Shown here: in pieces, positions 9,147-18,418 of the stretch
Layout: every line of letters begins with the position of its first letter
How positions within the stretch are numbered: position 1 is the first letter of the stretch
Assembly: GCF_016741775.1 (NCBI RefSeq)
Contig: NZ_JAERRK010000030.1
Coordinates: 1-64,000 of the forward strand
Direction: 5' to 3'
DNA from: Streptomyces actinomycinicus
GTDB taxonomy: Bacteria > Actinomycetota > Actinomycetes > Streptomycetales > Streptomycetaceae
DNA: 64,000 bases
Made by a program: the position numbers and the translations under genes
The notes under the pieces: model-generated
The model's database searches: none
Told to the model about the DNA's origin: nothing
What the model saw: the letters and a program-made list of their open reading frames with translations, nothing else

Positions 9147-9410
9147 CTGGCATCCAAGATCGCCTACAAGCCGGTCGGTCTGGTGCTCGGGGCCGTCAGC
9201 GGCATGGCCGCGGGAGCGCTGTTCAAGCAGGCGTGGAAGATGCTCGGTCACGATGAGGACGCCCCGGACGCCACCGACGAAGACCGCTCCTGGCGCGAGG
9301 TCCTGCTCGCCGCCACGCTGCAAGGCGCGATCTTCGCCGGGGTCAAAGCGGCCGTCGACCGCGCCGGCGCCACCGCTACCCGCCGCCTGACCGGGACCTG
9401 GCCCGGCTGA
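9147..9410 (+). CDS. DUF4235 membrane protein with apparent CTG start
   Basis: The family normally begins MASKxAYKPVGLVLG. Here the same frame reads CTG-GCA-TCC-AAG from 9147, two bases after the DUF3618 stop, with GGAAGG at 9134-9139 ideally spaced 7 bp upstream. The first standard start in frame is GTG 9183, which would delete the conserved N-terminus. The 87-aa product has glycine-rich helix GAVSGMAAGALFKQAWK and a second hydrophobic helix LLAATLQGAIFAGVKAAVDR. Either CTG is used or an ATG-to-CTG change has weakened the gene. Confidence 0.75.
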   Translation: MASKIAYKPVGLVLGAVSGMAAGALFKQAWKMLGHDEDAPDATDEDRSWREVLLAATLQGAIFAGVKAAVDRAGATATRRLTGTWPG

Positions 9411-9509
9411 CGCATACAAAGAAGGCGGGAGGGGACACGAGACGGATCCCGATCCAGATCCGGACCCTCCCTCTCCCGACGAGAGCACACGCGAAGGACC
9501 CTCATCGCC

Positions 9510-9794
9510 ATGTCCGACCAGCACGCGACCGCCGCTGTGATCGCGGCAGCAGTCATCGCTACGGTCCTGGTTGCCCGGGCAGTCGTCCTCCACCACAGTG
9601 GCCGAGTCGCCTGTCTTACCCACCGAGCGCACAGTCGTGTTACACCCAGCGCGGACATGGCCACGCCGGGCGCCGTCACGCTGGCTGACGACGCTGCAGC
9701 CTGCGTCGTCCGGGAGGCTGAACAGCACGTCCATCACTGCTGGCAGCAACTCCAGACGCGGGCTGACCCGCCAAGTGACCAGCGCGGAAAATAA
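9510..9794 (+). CDS. Small single-pass membrane protein, unknown
   Basis: This 94-aa protein is not recognised. An N-terminal hydrophobic segment (AAVIAAAVIATVLVARAVVL) is followed by a polar His-rich domain (VREAEQHVHHCWQQLQ). Codon bias is good. It lies 99 bp after DUF4235 on the same strand and may belong to the envelope block. Confidence 0.45.
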   Translation: MSDQHATAAVIAAAVIATVLVARAVVLHHSGRVACLTHRAHSRVTPSADMATPGAVTLADDAAACVVREAEQHVHHCWQQLQTRADPPSDQRGK

Positions 9795-9866
9795 GCGACA
9801 GGAGTGATGGGCACCGTCTCAAGCGCTTGTGGCTCGAGTGAGGCGGCGGGCCAGGTGGGGGCTCAT

Positions 9867-9901
9867 AGCGGCGGTGTTCAGGGGCCGCGAACACCGCCGC
9901 T
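9867..9901. terminator. Perfect 13-bp inverted repeat
   Basis: AGCGGCGGTGTTC and its exact complement GAACACCGCCGCT are separated by 9 nt. This is a strong GC hairpin about 70 bp after the small membrane-protein stop, best read as the terminator of the envelope block. Confidence 0.55.
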
Positions 9902-10065
9902 ACTGGAGTGACCGCACCCGGTGCACCGGCGCCTCCCGTTATCGCGGTCGAGCGCCCGCTGGAATGCGCCCGCAGGGCAACCGCACGCGCGGAGCCCTAC
10001 AACCCAAGCCGCACACAGGGGCGATCATTCACCTGCACGTGCTCACCCGGCCGCCGAGACCGGGC

Positions 10066-10290
10066 AGGCGGCACCTCAATCGACGTTGCCTCGCAGAAGC
10101 TGCCCGCACCCCACGCCCTCGGTGACGAGGGGTGGAGCCAGCTCCTGATGTTCAGCGCAGGAAGCCGGAGCACCGTGGTCAAGCAGACCTGATCCGCGAC
10201 GGCAGCCTGCTGCTAATCAACTCCGGCTCCCCGGCCCCTGTCGACCGCCACCTCGACAAAGCCCTCGCCAAGGCCACGGCAGCCAGCTGA
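10066..10290 (+). pseudogene. Truncated copy of the 4308-5003 lipoprotein gene
   Basis: From about 10066 the DNA closely matches the 3' third of the lipoprotein gene: KLPAP, GWSQLL, RSTVVKQT, SGSPAPVDRHL, KALAKAT. Where the intact copy reads ACC-GCG-ATC, this copy reads ACC-TG-ATC, a one-base loss that creates an immediate TGA. After the shift the original frame resumes through to the native stop at 10290. Nothing upstream of 10066 matches, so the copy lacks its signal peptide and start. Confidence 0.85.
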
Positions 10291-10315
10291 CCGACGCGAA
10301 GGAATTGGTCGATCG

Positions 10316-11131
10316 CTAGGCCGGCGCCCGCAGCAATCGATCCTGTGTGGCCACGGGCAGCACCCGGCGCAGGACCGGTGCCGTCGAACTGGGGGAGGCG
10401 GCGAAGGCTGCCACGAGGTCGTGCGGGACGCTGGAACTGATGGAGGCGGCCCACAGGCAAGGCGCGTCGAGCGCGGGCTCCGCCCATGCCTGCCATCCGA
10501 ACCCTGCCCCATCTGCCTCCATCGTCAGGGCGCGGGGGTCGCCGTCCTGGATGAGGGGCGGCACCTCGCCGAGGCTGATGTGCGAGGTGAACGTCGAGTC
10601 CGTCGCTGCCGCGTGGGGCTGGTCGATGTCGCGAAGCCATCCATTTGCGGCGACGGCGTCGAGTACCGGCTCGGGTCCGGCGAGCGGCACGGTGGGCTCG
10701 TCCCGGGCGTCGAGCGCGACGAGGAAGTCGGTCACGGCCTCGCCGGGGACGTCGGGGGTGAAGTAGGACGACCACGACGCGAGCGGACCGCTCCTGTCCG
10801 CTCGGGCCGAAATCTGCCAGGCGATCGGCAGGGCGCCCAACTGAAACGGCTCGTCCGCCAGGCTCCACTGAGCCCAGCAGAGGGCATCGGGGCTGATGTG
10901 CAGGACGGTGCTGCGCAGAACCTGGCGGTCCTCCGGTACCTCGTCCGGCTCGTGCCGTCCGCGGACGATCGTCAGGCTCGTCCAGCCCAGGCCGGCGAGC
11001 GTGTCGGCGACGGCGTCGTAGAGGCGCCCATCGTCACCGGCCAGATGCCGGGAACCGACCCAGAACGCAGGCTGGCCGCCAGGCGGGGCGGACGGGTCGG
11101 GCGGGAATTCGGGGTACAGCGGCGCCTCCAA
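10316..11131 (-). CDS. DUF317-like protein
   Basis: This 271-aa protein has two repeats of a DUF317-style unit. Each has a WTS or WQA core followed by SWSSYFTPDVPGEAVTDFL-type and LWAASISSSVPHDLVAAF-type segments, preceded by APLYPEFPPDP. DUF317 proteins are Streptomyces-specific, cytoplasmic, of unknown role, and common in integrative-element or arm regions. It has no membrane segment and no obvious operon partner. The divergent recombinase module begins within 25 bp of its start. Confidence 0.65.
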   Translation of the reverse strand: MEAPLYPEFPPDPSAPPGGQPAFWVGSRHLAGDDGRLYDAVADTLAGLGWTSLTIVRGRHEPDEVPEDRQVLRSTVLHISPDALCWAQWSLADEPFQLGALPIAWQISARADRSGPLASWSSYFTPDVPGEAVTDFLVALDARDEPTVPLAGPEPVLDAVAANGWLRDIDQPHAAATDSTFTSHISLGEVPPLIQDGDPRALTMEADGAGFGWQAWAEPALDAPCLWAASISSSVPHDLVAAFAASPSSTAPVLRRVLPVATQDRLLRAPA

Positions 11132-11151
11132 GGGCTCGGTGCGGGACTAGT

Positions 11152-11251
11152 TGCCGCCGGCACGACGGCGGGAACGGCGCGGCGGCGCCTGGACGTCGCC
11201 CTGCCAGGTCAGGGCGACAGCGACCTCGGGCGGCAGATGGCCGAGCTGTGA
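11152..11251 (+). pseudogene. C-terminal scrap of an upstream recombinase-module gene
   Basis: A coding-like frame ending RRRLDVALPGQGDSDL...MAEL stops at TGA 11249-11251 and overlaps the next gene's GTG (GTGA). The overlap is the kind of translational coupling seen in recombinase trios. No 5' part remains; the sequence is interrupted at about 11150 next to the DUF317-like gene. Confidence 0.5.
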
Positions 11252-12515
11252 CCGACAACCGGCTCTGCGGAGTCTGCCGGCAAAAGGCCGACCGGCTCGC
11301 CGACCAGCGGCCCTGCCCTCGCTGCGGCAAGCCGGGATATCTCCGCGAGGAGACGGGCTGGTGCGGACATTGCTCCCGGCCCCGACAGGACAAGCAGCCC
11401 CCGCGGACCTGCAGCGAGTGCGGGCAACTGCGACGGCATGCCGGACTGGGCCTGTGCTCGTCCTGCTGGCAACGGCACCCCGGCCGACCCTTCATCCGCG
11501 GCGAACACCTCCGCGACCAGCTCGCCGACCCGCCCGCCTGGCTGGAGGACTTCTTCACCCTCCACGGCCTGGCCCTGCCTACCGACCAGGCCGAACGTCT
11601 CGCCGCCGGGCGGCGCAAGCGCCGCATCGACGCCGTCCCCGAGCTGCTCCGGCCAGCCGTGGTCGCCTTCGACGCCTCCCGGATGCGGGCCCAAGACCGG
11701 GCCCGCCGGGCCGGCACCCGCCCCCGCAGCGACCACACCCTGGAAACCGCCCTGAGCATCCTGCGCGACCTGGCCCGCTTCCTCCCCGAGCACCGCGGCA
11801 AGGACGACTGGGCTCTGGTCGACATGCACGACGTCGAAGCCTTCCTGACCACCTTGCCCAAGGCCCGCAAGCGCCGACTGGTGGTGCTGCGGCAGTTCTT
11901 CCGCTTCGCCCGTTCCAAGCACATCGTGCTGATCGACCCGACCCGCACGCTGATCGTGAAGGAACGGAACGGCTTCCGCGGCCGCACTCTCACACTCGAT
12001 CAGCAGCGCGAGCTTGCCGCCGCTGGACCACCGACGAACACGTCCACCCGCACGAGGCTCTGCTCGGCATGCTCGCCCTGCTGCACGGCGCCTCCAGCAC
12101 CGAGGTCCGGATGCTGCAGATCACCGACATCGACGCGGCAGCCCAGACCGTCCGGCTCGGCAAGCGACCCCATCCCGTCCCACTTGACCCCGCCTCCTGG
12201 AGCGTGCTGCAACGATGCCTGGCCCACCGCGAGGCATGGCCGACGGCCAACCCGCACGTGATGGTCACCAAAGGAACGAAGGCCGGGCGAAGTCCGGCCT
12301 CAACTGCCTATCTTTCCCACGCCCTTGACGACTGCGGATACCCGCCCCGGACGATCCGCTGCACCCGCCTCCTCAACCTGGTGAACACCATGGACCCCAA
12401 GCTCGTCGCCGCCGCCTTCGGCATGGACCCGCAGGCCACCCTCATCTATCTCGCCGACCACGTTGACGAGGGCCGGCTGCCAGGAGGTGAGCAGTCCGAC
12501 CTCACTCCTCACTGA
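11248..12515 (+). pseudogene. Tyrosine recombinase with N-terminal zinc-ribbon cysteines, frameshifted
   Basis: The first frame (from GTG 11248) has four C-x2-C-like pairs (CGVCRQK, CPRCG, CGHCSR, CSECG, CSSCW). A SAM-like DNA-binding region follows, up to TLDQQREL near 12010. The frame then changes: RRWTTDEHVHPHEALLGML and the catalytic arginine region HGASSTEVRML lie in the +1 frame and run to 12515. The second basic box is RTIRCTRL and the nucleophile region ATLIYLADHVDE. Restoring one C in the run at about 12014-12017 would fuse them into one protein of about 422 aa. It would act as a DNA integrase/transposase if intact. Confidence 0.78.
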
Positions 12516-12907
12516 AGCCGCAGGACACCAGGAGCCCGGTCTTCGAAGATTTCAAGCAGCCAGTCGAAGACAGTTTCCCCATGCCCTTCACGAGCGGCGA
12601 CCAGGTCCGCGCTGACAGCCGGACGGTTCGTGGGGTGGCAGCGCGAGAGGCGACGCTCCAGCTGCCGAGCCGTCTCGGCGTGGCCCAGATACTCGCGGGA
12701 CGTCGCGTGGTCCCGCCACTCCACCACGTAGTCGTCATCGTCGGGTGTCCCGAAGCCCCCGCTGAGACAATCGGCGAAGGCATCCAGGTTTCGGCCGAAG
12801 TTGCCGCCAGGACCGTTGATCGCCTCGCCGATGACCCGCCAGAATTCCTCCAGCGTCCTGACCTGTGTGCCGTCCAGCACATATACCGATGTCACAGCCC
12901 GCAGCAT
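12509..12907 (-). CDS. Barstar-family (barnase inhibitor) protein
   Basis: The protein is 132 aa from ATG 12907; an in-frame GTG at 12931 is an alternative. The barstar fold signature is clear: VYVLDGTQVRTLEEFW, then GPGGNFGRNLDAFADCLSGG, FGTPDDDDYVVEWRDH and a long C-terminal helix. Barstar proteins neutralise barnase-type RNases in the cytoplasm. No barnase or other toxin gene is adjacent: the recombinase gene converges on it (7-bp overlap of stops) and an IS21 relic lies behind it. It may be an orphan immunity gene. Confidence 0.82.
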   Translation of the reverse strand: MLRAVTSVYVLDGTQVRTLEEFWRVIGEAINGPGGNFGRNLDAFADCLSGGFGTPDDDDYVVEWRDHATSREYLGHAETARQLERRLSRCHPTNRPAVSADLVAAREGHGETVFDWLLEIFEDRAPGVLRLQ

Positions 12908-12984
12908 ACGTACGAACCGGTGGACTGCCACTCCAATTTGAACCCGTGCTGTTCAGGCACAACCTTGCACGTGTTCGCCGGAAC

Positions 12985-13684
12985 ATGTGCGCTTTGGTGA
13001 ACGGCCTGTTGGAGGCGATGACGATGGCGTGCCGTTCCTCGCGCTCGGTGAAGATCTGGAACAGCAGCTCGGCTCCGTGCCGGTCGAGTTTGACGTAGCT
13101 GAGTTCGTACAGGCAGAGCACGTCCACTCGTCCGTACTTCTTAATCGTGCGGCCCAGTTGCTTGTCGCTGGCCGCTTCGGCCAGTTCGTTGACCAGGTTC
13201 GCGGCGGTCGTGTAGCGGACTCGGCCGTCTGCCTCGGCGATCGCTGTTCCCAGGCCGATCAGCAGGTGGGATTTGCCGGTGCCTAAGTCGCCGATCAGGC
13301 AGAGCGGCTGGCCGGCCTGGACCCAGCCGGGCTGGGTGAGGGTGTTGATGACCTCCTGCGGAATGTTGGGGTCCTTCGAGAAGTCGAAGTCCTCGATCCG
13401 CTTGATCCGGGGGAAGTCGCTTCCTTGACCCGGCGGACCTTGCGCCGCTGGTCACGGTCCTCGCCTTCGCCTTCCAGCAGCTCCGCGAGGAAGTCCGCGT
13501 AGGAGGCATGCGCGCGCAGGGCCTGAGCGGCGAACTCCTCCCAACGCTCGCGGATGGTGGCCAGGCCCAGACTGCGGCAGGCCGCTTCGATCGTGGCCGC
13601 CGGTTCGGCCCCGCGCTGTGCGGGCAGGCCGAAGGAGCCCCATCGCCCCTGCGTCGTGGGGGCGGGGGTGGTGCTCTGCGTCAT
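12985..13684 (-). pseudogene. istB: IS21-family helper ATPase (IstB), frameshifted and 3'-truncated
   Basis: The N-terminal frame begins at 13684 with IEAACRSLGLATIRERW and continues to VRRVKE. One G is missing near 13424 and the protein resumes in another frame as FPRIKRIEDFDF. Then come the Walker A-like GDLGTGKSHLL and the late motif LCLYELSYVKLDRHGAELL (usual D of Walker B replaced). After ASNRPF the sequence leaves the family, so the C-terminus is lost near 12985. It overlaps the IstA stop by ATGA, the normal IS21 coupling. Confidence 0.82.
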
Positions 13685-14645
13685 GCTGAGCCTTTCGGTG
13701 TCTGAGAAAGCAGCTGGCCGTAGGCGGCCAGCGACGGTTCCGGCCGGGTGTCCGGCGGCAGGACAGGGCGCCTGGCGGGCAGGGAGATCACCCGTGCGGA
13801 TCCGGTGTCCTGGTCTTCAGGGGCGTCCTCGGCCGGCGGCGAGGGCGGGGTGATAACGACCGGAGGCGGCCCGCCGGCCGCGGCCAGGGCCTTGCGGGCC
13901 TCGATTGCCACCAGGTCTGGGGAGACCGATCCGGCGGCCAGGACGGCGCTTATGCCGGCAACGACCGCCTCGTGGGGCAGGTGCCGGTGCAGCAGCAGGA
14001 CGTCAATGAGGGCTCGGGTGCCCTCCGCACGGCCTCTGGCCTCGCGGGCGGCTGCCCAGAACGCGTGGACGGGGGTGAACTGACCGCTTTCCCGAGCGGC
14101 TGCCAGGCCGGTGGAGTTCTCCAGGGCTCCGGGCATGTAGCGCAGGATCTCCAGGTAGTGATCGAGCAGGTCCCTGAAGCCGTATCGGCCGGCCAGCCGC
14201 GGGTGCCGGACGACGATCTCTTGGCGTTCGAACACCCAGACCTCATCGGCCCGCAGAGAGACACGGACGTTCTGGCCGATGAAGCGGGCCGGGACCGAGT
14301 AGCGGTTCTGGCGGACGGTGATCCGGGAGGTCTTGTCGACCTTCGGGGTCAAGGTCAAGCCGACGTCGAACTCCTCCAGCGGCAGCGGTGCCAGCAGAGG
14401 TACCTCGTGCTGGAAATCGAAACCGACCGACGTAGGGCGGTTGTCGATGTGCCGGGCGTCCTCGAAATCCTCGATCTGCTCGATCTGCTCGTTGAGGTCC
14501 GCCAGCGTGTCGACCTCGGGAACAGGGACCAGGTGGGAACGGCGGAACCGGCCGCCCTCATGCTCGACGCCGCCCTTCTCGTGGGCGCCCTCCTGGCCAG
14601 AGCGGCAGTAGAAGGCATCGAAGCCGTATTCTCTGAACTCTGAGA
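13681..14645 (-). pseudogene. istA: IS21-family transposase (IstA), 5'-truncated
   Basis: The open frame runs from about 14645 to the stop at 13681 without a proper start. It covers the C-terminal half of IstA: FREYGFDAFYCR, the glutamate-containing HEKGGVEHEGGRF, a Leu/Glu helix (LADLNEQIEQIEDF), and the C-terminal core VDKTSRITVRQNRYSVPARFIG. The N-terminal HTH and first catalytic aspartates are missing. Joined to a different gene at 14645, so the IS was cut by deletion or recombination. Confidence 0.82.
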
Positions 14646-14680
14646 TCGGCGTCGAGAATGGTGTGAACTCGCGGCATCGG

Positions 14681-15220
14681 TCAGGGCAGGTGTTGGCGAG
14701 TCTCTATCCAGGCGAGGAGTTGATCCCGTATTGGGCTGGGTTGCAGGTGGTCGACAAGCCTGTCCAGATGGGCCGTCAGGTTCTTGTGCCGCCGCAGCTC
14801 GCCTATTTGCTCAACCGCGAGTTCGCGCCAGTGATCGGCGAGAGCACGGGCCTCAGAAGGGGTCAGAGCAAGCGCGGTGACAGTGTCGGCCGCCAACCTC
14901 TCGGGGCTCCAGTCATGATCCTCGTCGTCAGGGCCGAACTGGTCGATCACCCACATCCGGAGCAAGAAGTTCTGCTGAGCCGCTCGTGCTCGATCCCAGA
15001 GACTGTCGCCATGCAGACGCTGGTTGGCCTGCAATGACAGCTTGGCCCACTGCTTGCGGGCTTCGCGGGGTTCGTCGGCGAAATAGGCATGGCCCTGAGC
15101 GACGACACGTACCGCCTCAAGCTGCTGGCCTTGAGCGTCCTCAGCGAACGACTGGAGACGCTCGATCGTCCAGGTGCTGAGGTCGCGGCTTGGGTTTTCG
15201 TGATTGGCGTCGGCGTTCAA
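14681..15220 (-). CDS. Small helical protein coupled to the 810-codon recombinase
   Basis: This 179-aa Leu/Ala/Arg/Glu-rich helical protein starts 4 bp inside the recombinase stop (15217-15220, ATGA overlap). It has no membrane segment and no recognised domain. By position it corresponds to the third small gene of Tn554-like or recombinase-trio elements (TnpC-like), which help the recombinases; this is inference from gene order. The frame is intact with good codon bias. Confidence 0.6.
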   Translation of the reverse strand: MNADANHENPSRDLSTWTIERLQSFAEDAQGQQLEAVRVVAQGHAYFADEPREARKQWAKLSLQANQRLHGDSLWDRARAAQQNFLLRMWVIDQFGPDDEDHDWSPERLAADTVTALALTPSEARALADHWRELAVEQIGELRRHKNLTAHLDRLVDHLQPSPIRDQLLAWIETRQHLP

Positions 15221-17646
15221 AAGTCCTCGTTCCTGATGGTGGGCATGCCGAGGTCGACGTCGGCTCCCTTGTGGGGACGCCGGTCAATCTGGGTGAGCTT
15301 GTCCTTGGCTCCCGCAAGGCTGACACGCAGACCTTCGACTTCGCCAAGCCACCCCTCGCGCTCAGCCTCGGCGATTCGGGCGATGAGATCGTCGCGGATC
15401 TCAACCAGCCGGTCGCGCTGAGCAGGGTCGGACCAGAGCATCGGGCAGCGCACGCAGGCGTGTTCGTGGATGCACGGAGTGCCGAACGAGCGGCCGCAGG
15501 TTCCGGTGCAGACCTTGCGACGTTCGAAGTGGCCGAGGAACTCGGTCCACTCCTCGTCGGTGGGGACGCGGTACTCGTCGCTGGGGCGCATGGCTCGCCT
15601 GCGGGCGAGGAAGGCCAGGTGGGCCTGGACGGCTTCGTCCGGATACATCGCCTTGTAGCCGAGAGTGACGTTGATGTCCTGGTGCCCGGCGATGACCTGG
15701 GCGATGTGCGGCGGCAGGCCGCTCAGGACGGCGTCGGTGATGAACACCCTGCGGAAATCGTGCGGAGTGAAGTGCAGGGGGCCGACGGTGACCGAGTCGG
15801 CCAGCCCGGTGTGCGCGAGCGCGGTTGTCAGCAACTTCCGGATGGCACCGGAGCTGATCGCCCGGTACTCCCCGCCTCGGTGCCGCTGGAACAGCAGGGG
15901 CGAAGGCGGCAGCCACGTGCGTTCGTAGTGGTCGTAGGCGGGAACCCGAGGGACTTTCCCGTTCGTGTCACGGATTCGGCAGATGATCGTGGACAGCACA
16001 TCGGCGAGTTCGGGCCTGACAACCAGCAGCCTCTCAATGTCCGTCTTCGACGGGATGATCTGCAGCAGTGGGATGAGCTCGCCGGTGGTGGGCAGCCGGT
16101 ATTGGATCAGGCTGTGGTGGAAGAGCTGGGTGAGTTCCTCGACGCGGATGCCGGTGGCCCGCAGGACCTCGACGACGGCGAAGGCCCAAAAGGCGTGATC
16201 CTCCTCGCGGCCGAGATCCCGCCGTTGTCCGGTCGCGGGGTCCTCGGCCAGGATCTTGGCAGCGGCCGAGCGGCCTGGGGTGACGCGTACCAGTGTCTGC
16301 CCGGCCGCGCTGAACGTCTCTCCCGGTGCCGAGTCGCGGGCGGCCAACAGCAGGGCGGCGGCGTCTTTGCGGCGCCGGTCGACGCTGCGGACCGGGACCG
16401 GCAGCACGGGAAGCCGTTCCCGGGTGCGGGCATCCATCCGGGACTTGCGGCGCCGCTTGTCCTTCTTGCGGTTGATCTCTTCGCTGCCCACCGGGCAGGG
16501 CGTGACCCACCGGGCCCAGCGCGAGGGCTCCTCGACGGCCCAGTGCGCCAGGTCCAGGTAGAAGGCCCGTACCGGGGTGAGGCACTCGCAGTAGTTGATG
16601 CGAGGTGCCTGGGTGGTGATTCGCCGGCCGTCGGGAGTGCGGACCGTCTTGTCCACGGTGCGAAGTCGCTGCTTCCATGCGTCGGCGACCTCGGTCGGCA
16701 GGTGAAGGCTGTCGATGCCTGGGTGGTGCCGTTCCAGGTCGGACCAGAAGAGCTTCACGAGGTAATACGACAGCGCCTCCAGGCTGTTGTAGTCCAACGC
16801 GGGCTGGCACTCGCGCAGGTAGTCGACGAACAGGTCGCGGATGGGACGGCAGGCGACGCCGTAGCGGTCGATCAACTCCTCCGGCGTGCGCTGACCAGCA
16901 CTCCTCAGCTCACGCAGCGTCGCTGGGGCCGGGTCTCCGAACACGCCCAGGTCGTGCAGGACCCGATTGAACAAGTGGGTCGCGCCGACCGAGGTGCCCC
17001 GCAGTTCGGCCTCGACCTCCAGCAGCTCCAGGACGTCGCCGGGGGTGATGTCGGAGATGACGCCGCCCTTGGCGGCGAGGATCTGGGCGGTGCGGTAGGC
17101 GACGCGGGTCGCGGAGGTCGTGGAGACACTCGTATCCTCGCCGCATCGCTCCCGCAGCCGGGCAAAGCCGACGCTGTCCCGGTACTCCACCATCGCCCGG
17201 GGCAGGGCCCCGCGGCGAAGCGAAGAGGTGACCAGCCACGTCAGTGAGGGACGGAAGAGGTCGGCGGCGAGGGCGACATTCACCGCCCGGAAGAACGCGT
17301 CCTGACGAAAGCCAGCGGTGTGGCCTCGATCGGAGAGCCACTGCAGCGGAATCTCACGCCAGCTGCCGTTCGCGTGGTCGGCATCGGCTCCGCTGGCCAG
17401 CCACCTGTCCTACCAGGTGGCGCCGGGCTGGTCTTCGAGCCAGCCCAGCAGCAGCCCGAGGGCCGCCTTATGGCCGCTGCTGTCGCAGCCCACGAGGAAC
17501 GGCGCGGTAGTCACTCGCGCCCAGACCGCGTCTCGGACCTGCACCGTGACGGGCCAGGACTCTTCACGCGCTCTTCCCCGCGCGTACGTTTTCTGCGAAG
17601 GCAGCGGGATGACCGCGCATGGTGCGGCGTCCAGCGCGGTGGCCAT
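15217..17646 (-). pseudogene. Large tyrosine recombinase (810 codons) interrupted by an amber codon
   Basis: One frame runs from ATG 17646 to 15217 except for TAG at 17410-17412 (codon 79), where CAG/Gln would be expected between GATW and DRWLASGAD. Past the stop the frame is clean and carries a full catalytic set: R501 (TGIRVEEL), K at SKTD, H629-x2-R632 (TPHDFRR), H655 (AGHQD) and Y664 (LGYKAMY). A Cys cluster follows (CTGTC, CIHEHACVRC). Translation could restart at GTG 17283 (688 aa), keeping all catalytic residues but losing 121 residues. It resembles Tn554 TnpB-type enzymes. Confidence 0.85.
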
Positions 17647-17833
17647 CAGCGGGCCGCCCCGAACAGCACATCCAGCGATTCGGACCGATAGCCGGACGCG
17701 GGGCCGGGCGTTGTGCGAGCCGCGGCCTGCCGCGTGTGTTCGGCGTGGTGGACCAGCAGCCGCCGGATCACCTCTTCCTTGCGGGGAGTTAATGGTGTGC
17801 TCGGGTATTGGAACTCTCGGAATACCCCCGTGA
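17646..17833 (-). pseudogene. C-terminal fragment of an upstream recombinase-module gene
   Basis: About 60 codons read REFQYPSTPLTPRKEEV, then IRRLLVHHAEHTRQAAA, ending LDVLFGAAR with a TGA that shares its A with the ATG of the large recombinase. Such coupling marks it as the tail of the preceding gene in the module. Its 5' part is lost where the acetyltransferase gene ends (17834). Confidence 0.55.
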
Positions 17834-18379
17834 TCAGAGGGGATCGAGGAGCATCAGGACCTCGTCCCGGGTGTCGTCGGGCGCAAGGCGAAGGGCTCCG
17901 GGCCAGCGACCGATCTCACGCCATCCGAGTCGGCTGTAGAAGCTCTCCAGCCCTGCTTCTCCTCGGGCCGCGAGATGGAGCTGTTCGAGTCCCAGTTCGT
18001 CACGGGCGATCTTCCGCAGCTCACGCATGAGAGCGGATCCGACACCACGGCCGCGGAATTCGGGGTGGGTCTGAAGGTGGCGAACCGTGCCCCAGTGCTC
18101 GACGAGCCGGTAGGGATCACGGTTGAGGACGACCCACCCGGCAAGACCGTCACCGAATCTGGCGGTGATGAGTCGGCTGTGCTGCGGATGAAGACGGCCG
18201 AGGAGCTTGTCCGTGACGGGTGCGACGTCGTCGTCTCGGACCGGCGCGAAGGGGAATCCGGCGGCGCCGCCTGAGTTGGTGACCGCGATCCAGCAGTCGA
18301 TCAGCTGGCGTCGGAGGTCGGGAGTGATCTCGCGGGCGTCGGTGATCTGGACGAGATCGGGCTTACTTGCGTGTGTCAT
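17834..18379 (-). CDS. GNAT-family N-acetyltransferase
   Basis: This 181-aa protein from ATG 18379 (MTHASKPDL) has a longer in-frame start at 18409. The acetyl-CoA site is clear: VRHLQTHPEFRGRGVGSALM (Q/RxxGxG/A) with beta4 GWVVLNRD before it, and the C-terminal FYSRLGWREIG. The substrate is unknown. The gene is wedged between two broken recombinase-module fragments on the same strand, so it may be a passenger of the element or a secondary insertion. Confidence 0.82.
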   Translation of the reverse strand: MTHASKPDLVQITDAREITPDLRRQLIDCWIAVTNSGGAAGFPFAPVRDDDVAPVTDKLLGRLHPQHSRLITARFGDGLAGWVVLNRDPYRLVEHWGTVRHLQTHPEFRGRGVGSALMRELRKIARDELGLEQLHLAARGEAGLESFYSRLGWREIGRWPGALRLAPDDTRDEVLMLLDPL

Positions 18380-18418
18380 GAAAAGCAGCATGTCAGCGCG
18401 GTCTGACATCGGGATGGG

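Noticed and set aside
9419..9485. GGGAGGG/CCCTCCC pairing after DUF4235 as a terminator
   Set aside because: Only 7 bp with a loop of more than 30 nt; too weak compared with the hairpin at 9867.
15190..17247. Plus-strand open frame of 685 codons
   Set aside because: Mirror of the large recombinase, which carries all catalytic motifs on the minus strand.
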